From NCBI RefSeq assembly GCF_000513935.1, contig NZ_AZUY01000058.1, positions 1,143 to 37,413 on the forward strand: DNA of 36,271 nucleotides, written 5' to 3'. This DNA is from Mesorhizobium sp. WSM3626. GTDB taxonomy: Bacteria > Pseudomonadota > Alphaproteobacteria > Rhizobiales > Rhizobiaceae. Shown in pieces: positions 30,311 to 36,271 of this stretch. The notes below the pieces were generated by a model. It made no database searches and had not been told where the DNA came from. It was given only the letters and a program-made list of their open reading frames with translations. The number at the start of each line of letters is the position of its first letter. Within the stretch, counting starts at the first letter, position 1. A program made the translations under genes and the position numbers.

Positions 30311-32086
30311 ATGTCCGGGGTCCAGCCAGAAAAATTGAGAGGACGACGGGACAAGGCGGCCTGCGCCTTGCTGCTGGCGACCAGCATCCTTGCCTTGCTG
30401 CGCCCTGCGCCCCTCCATGCCCAGGAAACGGAACTGCGTGGAGAAGTATCCGAATCGGCGATCCTGTCCGACCAGCAGCGCAAGGCGGGAAGCCTGGTTC
30501 TCGCCCGGCAAACGGCGGCCAACGCTGACGCGCGGGACAATGCGCCGGCGCGCACCTATTTGCCGGCCAGCGCCGACGCCGTGCCTGACGACACGGACGC
30601 CGCGAACTCGACCACCAGCGTCTTCGACCCGCCCCAGGCTAGCGACGATACCTCCGCTGATACGCCCACGCCGCCCAAGCCGCGCCGCACTTCGACCGCC
30701 AGGCAGAATGCGGCCGACAAGGCAAAGGACAGGGCGACCGACAAGTCGAAGAAGAAAAAGAGCACTACGGCGGCTAAGGATCCAACCACCACTGCCACGA
30801 CGGCCACAACGCACGACACCGACAGCATCGCGGCGGACCAGGACGCGGCCAACCGCCGTGCACTCCCCATCGACAGTGCGGACAGGCAGAAACTCGACGC
30901 TGGCGCCGAGCGCATCACTGCGATCGAGGGCCGGAACAAGAAACCCGAGGACGATCCGTTTGCCGCCACCGGCGTCAGATGGGGCTCCTTCGTCATCCGG
31001 CCGACCATCGAACAGGGGCTGACGGCCACGACGAACGGCGACTCGAGCAGTGCCGGCACATCGGCGCTGCTGTCCGAGACGGCGCTGCGCTTTACCGCCG
31101 CTTCCGACTGGCGTGAAAACTCCGCGACCATCGACGGCTACGGCATTTTCCGCGAAACGGTGTCGGGCTACCGGGTTCACGATGCGCAGGGCCGCATCGA
31201 AGGCCAGCTCAATGTCGACCTCGACAAGGAAATGCGCGCCATCGCCAAGCTCGGCTACGAAGCCGTGCCGGAATCCGCGTCTTCGCCCGATGCCATCGCC
31301 GGCGTCAGCACCCAGCCCCTGCGGCAGTCGATCGACGGCAGCATCGGCGTTGAGAAGGCGGTCGGCAAGATGCAGTACACATTGACCGGGGCGGTCTCAC
31401 ACGACTTCTATGGCGACGCCAAGCTCTCGGACGGCACCTCGCTGTCGCAGAAAGACCAGGACAACACGCTCTACACAGCAACCTTGCGCACCGGCTACGA
31501 GATTTCCCCGGCGCTCACGCCCTTCACCGAAATCGAGGTCGGCCGCCGGGCCTACGACCAGCGCATCGACAATGAAGGCTTCGAGCGCTCCTCGACGCGG
31601 CTTGGCGCCCGCGCGGGCCTGCAACTCGACATGGGCGAGAAGCTGTCGGGTGAATTCTCGGCCGGCTGGCTCAGGGAAGCGGTCGACGACAAGAGCCTGG
31701 AAGCGATTTCTGGGGCCACCGTCAACGCCGATGTCAAATGGTCGCCGCAACGCGGCACCATGATCGGCTTGACCGGCAAGACCACTGTCGAGACCACGAC
31801 CACGTCAGGCGAAAGCGGCGATATCCTCTACTCCGGACGCCTGACGGGCGAACGTGTGATCCGATCCAATCTTACCGCGAATGCGGCTCTGGGCCTGGAC
31901 TGGCGCGACTATGTCGGCATCGACGGCCATGACAGGATCTTGAGCGCGGAGGCCGGACTGACCTGGTGGCTGAACCGGTATGCCGGCCTCACCACCCGGG
32001 TGAGAACCGAGAAGCTGACCAGCAACCTGCCCGGTCGCGACTACACCGCCAACAGCATCTACCTCGGCGTGAAAGTGCAGCGCTGA
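30311..32086 (+). CDS. Outer-membrane beta-barrel protein (BBP2-like)
   Basis: 591 residues. A signal peptide (hydrophobic ACALLLATSILALLRP, cleavage near LHAQE) precedes a low-complexity region of about 150 residues rich in Ala, Asp, Thr and Lys (for example TDKSKKKKSTTAAKDPTTTA). From about residue 215 on (GVRWGSFVIRPTIEQGLTAT) alternating strands such as YTATLRTGYEISPALTPFTE and GTMIGLTGKTTVETTTTSGE end in SIYLGVKVQR, typical of the putative beta-barrel porin 2 family. Related proteins in rhizobia have been linked to envelope polysaccharide. The ATG at 30311 is used; GTG codons at 30302 and 30305 are in frame and no start has a clear ribosome site. Confidence 0.82.
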   Translation: MSGVQPEKLRGRRDKAACALLLATSILALLRPAPLHAQETELRGEVSESAILSDQQRKAGSLVLARQTAANADARDNAPARTYLPASADAVPDDTDAANSTTSVFDPPQASDDTSADTPTPPKPRRTSTARQNAADKAKDRATDKSKKKKSTTAAKDPTTTATTATTHDTDSIAADQDAANRRALPIDSADRQKLDAGAERITAIEGRNKKPEDDPFAATGVRWGSFVIRPTIEQGLTATTNGDSSSAGTSALLSETALRFTAASDWRENSATIDGYGIFRETVSGYRVHDAQGRIEGQLNVDLDKEMRAIAKLGYEAVPESASSPDAIAGVSTQPLRQSIDGSIGVEKAVGKMQYTLTGAVSHDFYGDAKLSDGTSLSQKDQDNTLYTATLRTGYEISPALTPFTEIEVGRRAYDQRIDNEGFERSSTRLGARAGLQLDMGEKLSGEFSAGWLREAVDDKSLEAISGATVNADVKWSPQRGTMIGLTGKTTVETTTTSGESGDILYSGRLTGERVIRSNLTANAALGLDWRDYVGIDGHDRILSAEAGLTWWLNRYAGLTTRVRTEKLTSNLPGRDYTANSIYLGVKVQR

Positions 32087-32097
32087 AGGCGTATAAG

Positions 32098-32158
32098 CTT
32101 CGTCATCCTGGGGTCTCCGCGACGTCGCTACGCGCCTGCTTTGCCCGAGGGTGACGAA
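32098..32158. repeat. Palindromic repeat between the beta-barrel gene and galU
   Basis: TTCGTCATCCTGGGG (32099-32113) pairs imperfectly with GCCCGAGGGTGACGAA (32143-32158). The arm CGTCATCCT-GGG and the CGACGTCGC/CGCGC interior recall an abundant Mesorhizobium intergenic palindrome (from memory). It sits between convergent genes and may terminate both transcripts. Confidence 0.65.
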
Positions 32159-32168
32159 AGTGCGGTGA

Positions 32169-33074
32169 CTAAAACGCGGCCCCGCGGCGCTCGGATGGGC
32201 TCACCTCGTCGAGAAGCGTGCGGATGACGCCGGCCATGTTCTCATTCATGTCGCTGCGCCACAGCGCGAAGGCGACATTGGCCTCGACAAAACCTTCCGG
32301 CGAACCGCAATCGAAGGTGCGGCCCTGATAGTGGTAGCCGTAGAAGGCCTGCTGCTTCTCCAGCTTCAGCATCGCGTCGGTGAGCTGGATCTCGTTGCCG
32401 GCGCCCTTCTCCTGCCCTTCCAGAATCCCAAAGATTTCCGGCTGCAGGATGTAGCGGCCGTTGATGTAGAGATTGGACGGCGCCGTGCCGGTCTTCGGCT
32501 TTTCCACCATTTCGGTGATGCGGAAGCCGTGATGCGTGTCTTCGCCGCGCCCGACAATGCCGTATTTATGGGCTTCCGCCGGATCGCATTCCTGCACGGC
32601 GATGATGTTGTTGCCGGTTTCCTCGTAGAGCTCGACCATTGCCTTCGTGCAGCTCTTCTCCGACTGCATGATCATATCCGGCAACAACAGGGCGAACGGC
32701 TCGTCACCGACCAGTTCGCGCGCGCACCAGACGGCATGGCCGAGACCCATCGGCACCTGCTGGCGGGTGAAGCTGGTCTGCCCCGGCGCCGGCTGCAGCC
32801 GTTGCAGGCGGGCAAGCTGCTCGTCCTTGCCGCGCTGTGCCAGCGTGTCATAGAGCTCGAACTGGATATCGAAATGGTCCTCGATGACCGCCTTGTTGCG
32901 GCCGGTGACGAAGATGAAATGCTCGATGCCCGCCTCGCGCGCCTCATCGACGACATACTGGATGACCGGCCTGTCGACGACGGTCAGCATCTCCTTGGGA
33001 ACAGCCTTGGTGGCCGGGAGAAACCGCGTGCCGAGACCAGCGACCGGGAAAACTGCCTTGCGAACTCTCTTCAT
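32169..33074 (-). CDS. galU: UTP-glucose-1-phosphate uridylyltransferase
   Basis: A 301-residue enzyme that makes UDP-glucose from UTP and glucose 1-phosphate for exopolysaccharide, cyclic glucan and lipopolysaccharide. The nucleotidyltransferase signature VAGLGTRFLPATKAVPKEML is near residues 12-31, with VDRPVIQYVVDEAREAGIEH, MGLGHAVWCARELVGDEPFA, VEKPKTGTAPSNLYINGRYI and DCGSPEGFVEANVAFA all present. Length is typical. It is transcribed divergently from the transglycosylase gene with 212 bases between, and ends against a palindromic repeat. Only a weak ribosome site (GAAAG) is seen. Confidence 0.96.
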   Translation of the reverse strand: MKRVRKAVFPVAGLGTRFLPATKAVPKEMLTVVDRPVIQYVVDEAREAGIEHFIFVTGRNKAVIEDHFDIQFELYDTLAQRGKDEQLARLQRLQPAPGQTSFTRQQVPMGLGHAVWCARELVGDEPFALLLPDMIMQSEKSCTKAMVELYEETGNNIIAVQECDPAEAHKYGIVGRGEDTHHGFRITEMVEKPKTGTAPSNLYINGRYILQPEIFGILEGQEKGAGNEIQLTDAMLKLEKQQAFYGYHYQGRTFDCGSPEGFVEANVAFALWRSDMNENMAGVIRTLLDEVSPSERRGAAF

Positions 33075-33286
33075 GCTTTCAATTATCCGTTTGCTGGCCA
33101 GCTCCGCAATCCCCGTCTCGCGACATTTTCACGCCGGAATTGAAGATTACTGGGGCAACTGAGAGAAACTTCCACCGGTTAAAGCACCCAGGTGTCTTTT
33201 TCGTTCCAGGCGATGCCTATGGTAAACTAATTCCTAACCCGGTTCGGCGATGAATGGTCTTTCCTGAGACAGAGAAGGAGGAAAAG

Positions 33287-34510
33287 ATGTCCGTTCGCAA
33301 TGCCGCAAAACGTTTCGCCAGCGTCATGACGGCGGCCAGCCTCTCGCTCGCTTTGCTGATGCCGACCGGGCCGGCTTTCGCCGACGCCGGTTTCCGGCAA
33401 TGGGTCGCCGGGTTCCGCGCCACCGCCGTGGCGGGCGGCGTTTCCGGCGCCGTCTACGACCAGGCTTTCAGGGCTATCAACGAGCCCGATCCGGTGGTGT
33501 TGGAAAAGGCCCGAACGCAGCCCGAATTCACCGCCCCCGCCTGGGATTATTTCGACAACCGCGTCCATGATCAGTCCGTCGCCATCGGGCAGCAGATGGC
33601 GAAAAAGTGGAAGCCTTGGCTGGACAGGATCGAGGCAAGGTTCGGCGTCGACCGCTATGTTCTCCTGGCCATCTGGTCGATGGAATCGAACTATGGCGAG
33701 ATCCTCAAGCGCGACGACATCATGCGCAACGTCATCCGTTCGCTGGCGACTTTGGGCTACGGCGACGCGAAACGTTCGAAATATGCCCGTACCCAGTTGG
33801 TCGCGGCGTTGAAGATACTGCAAACCGGCGATATCGACGAGAGCCACCTGATGGGCTCCTGGGCGGGCGCCATGGGCCAGACCCAGTTCATCCCGACCAG
33901 CTACCAGCATTATGCCGTCGACATGGACGGCAACGGCAAGCGCGACATCTGGAATTCCATTCCCGATGCGCTGGCGACATCAGCCAACCTGCTCAAGAAA
34001 AATGGCTGGCAGGCCGGAAAGACCTGGGGCTACGAAGTCACGCTGCCGGCAGGCAAATTGCCGGGCGGATCGAAGACGCTGGCACAATGGCAGGCGCTCG
34101 GCGTCGTCAGGGCCAGCGGCAAGCCGTTCAAGAACCTCACCGACAAGGCGACGCTGAAAGTGCCGGACGGGCGTGGCGGACCAGCCTTCCTGATGGTCAG
34201 GAATTTTTCGGTCATCAAGGCCTACAACAATGCCGACAAATACGCGCTGGCCGTTGGTCTGCTTGCCGATGAGATCGCCGGCGGCAGCGGCCTGATCCAG
34301 GATTGGAACCGGCCTTTCACCAAGCTCAGCTTCGAGGAACGGCAGGAGTTGCAGAAGCGACTTTCCCAGCATGGTCTTTATGATGGCAAATTCGACGGCA
34401 AGATCGGCGACGGCTCGAAGACGGCCATCATGGCCTATCAGGCAAAGGTCGGCTTGACCCAGGATGGCTATCCGAGCTTGGAAGTGCTGAAATGGCTCAG
34501 GCAGAAATAG
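33287..34510 (+). CDS. Lytic murein transglycosylase (MltB family) with C-terminal peptidoglycan-binding domain
   Basis: 407 residues. A signal peptide ends at AFADAG (about residue 33), and there is no lipobox, so the enzyme is soluble periplasmic, unlike lipoprotein MltB of E. coli. The catalytic domain (about 35-330) carries the acid glutamate E133 in LAIWSMESNYGEIL and GSWAGAMGQTQFIPTSYQHY. A PG_binding_1 domain closes the protein (about 345-405: LQKRLSQHGLYDGKFDGKIG). It cleaves glycan strands to 1,6-anhydro-MurNAc ends. AAGGAGG six bases before the ATG at 33287 fixes the start. The DUF459 gene follows after 31 bases and is probably co-transcribed. Confidence 0.95.
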   Translation: MSVRNAAKRFASVMTAASLSLALLMPTGPAFADAGFRQWVAGFRATAVAGGVSGAVYDQAFRAINEPDPVVLEKARTQPEFTAPAWDYFDNRVHDQSVAIGQQMAKKWKPWLDRIEARFGVDRYVLLAIWSMESNYGEILKRDDIMRNVIRSLATLGYGDAKRSKYARTQLVAALKILQTGDIDESHLMGSWAGAMGQTQFIPTSYQHYAVDMDGNGKRDIWNSIPDALATSANLLKKNGWQAGKTWGYEVTLPAGKLPGGSKTLAQWQALGVVRASGKPFKNLTDKATLKVPDGRGGPAFLMVRNFSVIKAYNNADKYALAVGLLADEIAGGSGLIQDWNRPFTKLSFEERQELQKRLSQHGLYDGKFDGKIGDGSKTAIMAYQAKVGLTQDGYPSLEVLKWLRQK

Positions 34511-34541
34511 AGCCTGACGAAGTTGAGTAGGGAGGGAGCGA

Positions 34542-35774
34542 TTGGTTTGGCCTGCGCGCATCGGCACGTTCGTTCGTCGCATGCCGGTGCTGATCCTGGC
34601 CTTCGCCATGCTCGCCATTGCCGTGGCCGGCGCCGTTCATACCCCTGCCATGGCGCAGGAGCAGCCGCAGCAGAGTCGAGGCTGGTCGTTGCGCGACCTT
34701 CTGTTTCCGCGCCGCAGCGAGCGGATCGAGCCGCCGCCGGACATCCAGCAGGCGAGGCCTAAGCCGAAGAAGAAACCTCGTGCGCCTCGTCCACCCGAGG
34801 AGCCGGCAACGCCCGTGGTCGAAAAGGCGCCGGACGCCCGCACCGTCCTGGTGGTCGGCGACTTCATGGCGACGGGCCTCGCCGAGGGTCTGGACGAAGC
34901 CTTCGCCGAGAATACCGGTGTCAGGATCGTTGTCCGCGGCAATGGCTCGTCAGGCTTCGTGCGCGATGATTTCTACAACTGGCCCGAACAGATCAAATCG
35001 TTGATCGAAACCGAAAAACCCGCCGCGGTGGTCGTCATGCTGGGGTCTAACGACCGCCAGCAGATGAAGGTCGGCGACGTGCGCGAGCAGCCTCGCTCCG
35101 AAAACTGGACCAAGGAATACGAACGCCGTACCGATGAGTTCGGCAAGGCAATCGCCACCGCCAAGGTGCCTTTCCTGTGGGTCGGCATGCCGGCCTTCCG
35201 GGTGCCGAAGATGACCTCGGACATGCTGGCCTTCAACGACATCTACCACAAGGCGGCCGAAAGCCACGGCGGCGAATTCGTCGATGTCTGGGACGGCTTC
35301 GTCGATGAGAACGGCGCCTTCATTACCAGCGGCCCCGACATGAACGGCCAGCCCGTGCGGCTACGCGCCGATGACGGCATCAACGTGTCCAAGGCAGGCA
35401 AGCGCAAGCTCGCCTTCTACACCGAAAAGCCGCTGCTGAAGATCCTTGGACTGGCAGCGCCGGGAAGCGTGGCACCGGCGGCAGCGCCGGCGGGCGCACC
35501 CGTCGAAGCACCGGCTCCGGCGGCCGCGCCCATCGTCATCGATCGCACCCAACCCATGCTGCTCAGCGATCCCGCGCTCGACGGCGGCACGGAATTGCTC
35601 GGCGCTGCCCCGCCGTCGAAGGCCAATCCAGCTCTTCCCGGGGAAAGGCTGGTGATCGAGGGCAAGGCACCGGAGGCCTCCCCAGGTCGCGCTGATGATT
35701 TCTCATGGCCGCCGAAGGCAAGTCCAGCAGCCGCGGCGGCAGCAAGCGACACCACGACGGCGATCAGCCCTTAG
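34542..35774 (+). CDS. DUF459 SGNH-hydrolase-like secreted or anchored protein
   Basis: 410 residues, starting with TTG at 34542. That start is chosen because GGAGGG lies five bases upstream, while the in-frame ATG at 34581 has no ribosome site. Residues 15-35 form a signal sequence or anchor (VLILAFAMLAIAVAGAVHTP, then AMAQEQ). A basic Pro-rich linker precedes the DUF459 domain (about 100-305) with VLVVGDFMATGLAEGLDEAF (a GDF-type block I with Met-Ala where GDSL enzymes have the nucleophile Ser), VVVMLGSNDRQQM (block III Asn) and a C-terminal Asp region. The Ala/Pro-rich tail is disordered. The missing serine in block I makes ordinary hydrolase activity doubtful. It follows the transglycosylase gene, and its stop overlaps gltD. 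Confidence 0.85.
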   Translation: MVWPARIGTFVRRMPVLILAFAMLAIAVAGAVHTPAMAQEQPQQSRGWSLRDLLFPRRSERIEPPPDIQQARPKPKKKPRAPRPPEEPATPVVEKAPDARTVLVVGDFMATGLAEGLDEAFAENTGVRIVVRGNGSSGFVRDDFYNWPEQIKSLIETEKPAAVVVMLGSNDRQQMKVGDVREQPRSENWTKEYERRTDEFGKAIATAKVPFLWVGMPAFRVPKMTSDMLAFNDIYHKAAESHGGEFVDVWDGFVDENGAFITSGPDMNGQPVRLRADDGINVSKAGKRKLAFYTEKPLLKILGLAAPGSVAPAAAPAGAPVEAPAPAAAPIVIDRTQPMLLSDPALDGGTELLGAAPPSKANPALPGERLVIEGKAPEASPGRADDFSWPPKASPAAAAAASDTTTAISP

Positions 35775-36271
35775 CGCGGCAGGACGGTCGTCCCCATCAG
35801 CGCCTCGTCGATCGAGCGTGCGGCCTGGCGGCCTTCGCGGATCGCCCAGACGACCAGCGACTGGCCACGGCGCACATCGCCCGCCGCGTAGAGCCGGTCG
35901 ACGCTGGTCCTGTAGTCGCGGTCGTTGGCCTCGACATTCCTGGAACGGCGGCTGTCCGTGGTGATCTTCATCTCACCCTCCAGTTCCGCCGCAACCCCTG
36001 CCATCGCCGGGCCGGCAAAGCCGATGGCGATGAAGGCAAGATCGGCGCGGATGACGAATTCGGTGCCGGCGATCGGCTTGCGCTTCTCGTCGACCTCGCA
36101 GCACTTGACGCCGGTGAGCTGGCCTTCCTCGCCGATGAATTCGAGAGTCGCCACCTGGAATTCACGTTCGGCCCCCTCGGCCTGCGAGGACGAGGTACGC
36201 ATCTTCGTTGCCCAGTAGGGCCAGACGGAGAGCTTGTCTTCCTTCTCGGGCGGCTGCGGGCGGATGTCGAG
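35771..36271 (-). CDS. gltD: Glutamate synthase small subunit, C-terminal part (5' end outside the window)
   Basis: 166 residues are visible; the frame is open through the window edge, so the true start lies beyond 36271. The sequence LDIRPQPPEKEDKLSVWPYW, ATKMRTSSSQAEGAEREF, FIAIGFAGPAMAG, and the FAD/NADPH-domain ending DRLYAAGDVRRGQSLVVWAI then REGRQAARSIDEALMG match the C-terminus of the NADPH-glutamate synthase beta subunit, which passes electrons from NADPH to the large subunit in ammonia assimilation. Its TAA stop overlaps the TAG stop of the convergent DUF459 gene (shared bases 35771-35774). Confidence 0.95.
   Translation of the reverse strand, partial: LDIRPQPPEKEDKLSVWPYWATKMRTSSSQAEGAEREFQVATLEFIGEEGQLTGVKCCEVDEKRKPIAGTEFVIRADLAFIAIGFAGPAMAGVAAELEGEMKITTDSRRSRNVEANDRDYRTSVDRLYAAGDVRRGQSLVVWAIREGRQAARSIDEALMGTTVLPR

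Noticed and set aside
33190..33206. Short stem followed by TTTTT in the galU-mltB divergent gap
   Set aside because: The stem is only about four pairs and it lies between divergent promoters, where a terminator is not expected.
1..36271. tRNA, rRNA, CRISPR, prophage, or toxin-antitoxin loci
   Set aside because: No candidate was found by reading both strands; a tRNAscan or Infernal run would be needed to exclude small RNAs fully.

Overview
The window looks like ordinary, gene-dense chromosome of a high-GC alphaproteobacterium of the order Hyphomicrobiales, most likely Mesorhizobium or a close relative. This is inferred from strong G/C preference at third codon positions, a rhizobial-type homospermidine synthase, an Omp10-type lipoprotein known from Brucella, a DUF882 peptidase, an orphan DUF3445 protein, and palindromic intergenic repeats of a kind I recall from Mesorhizobium. 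I see no phage, plasmid or CRISPR locus, no tRNA or rRNA, and no convincing new defence or biosynthetic system. The only mobile DNA is one decayed transposase fragment.

Layout. 1-4 kb: the 3' part of a histidine-rich NicO nickel/cobalt transporter faces a minus-strand operon reading GNAT acetyltransferase, histidine-rich CDF metal exporter, small membrane protein, D-erythronate dehydrogenase. 4-8.6 kb: a class I aminotransferase and a YCII/DGPF protein (plus), then an SDR oxidoreductase, a DUF533/TerB-like protein and the tRNA hydroxylase TrhO (minus). 8.6-9.4 kb: a less GC-rich patch with a small membrane-protein ORF and the transposase relic. 9.4-16.1 kb: KDPG aldolase, a long DUF882/M15-like secreted protein, a sigma-54 response regulator, and oligoendopeptidase F. 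16.4-20.4 kb: a membrane-anchored helix-hairpin-helix protein with a histone-H1-like linker, then a tightly packed pabB / class IV aminotransferase / YciI / DUF3445 operon. 20.5-24.9 kb: homospermidine synthase, Omp10-like lipoprotein behind a structured leader, and a periplasmic 5'-nucleotidase fused to LysM. 25-28.9 kb: ferrochelatase, an FAD oxidoreductase, and a QmcA-NfeD pair. 29-36.3 kb: envelope genes (KdsD-type isomerase, beta-barrel protein, GalU, MltB-type transglycosylase, DUF459 SGNH-like protein), ending in the C-terminal part of gltD.

Shared themes are envelope building and remodelling (DUF882, LysM nucleotidase, Omp10, KdsD, beta-barrel, GalU, MltB, DUF459), metal and heme handling (NicO, CDF, HemH, a probable heme enzyme DUF3445), and folate/C1 chemistry (PabB, class IV aminotransferase, possibly DUF3445). 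The items most worth a second look are the orphan DUF3445 gene overlapping a YciI gene behind pabB, the triple 20-21-bp repeat ahead of hss, the three-hairpin leader ahead of omp10, the GANTC cluster and direct repeat ahead of pepF, the membrane-tethered H1-like HhH protein, and the two palindromic elements lying between convergent genes.
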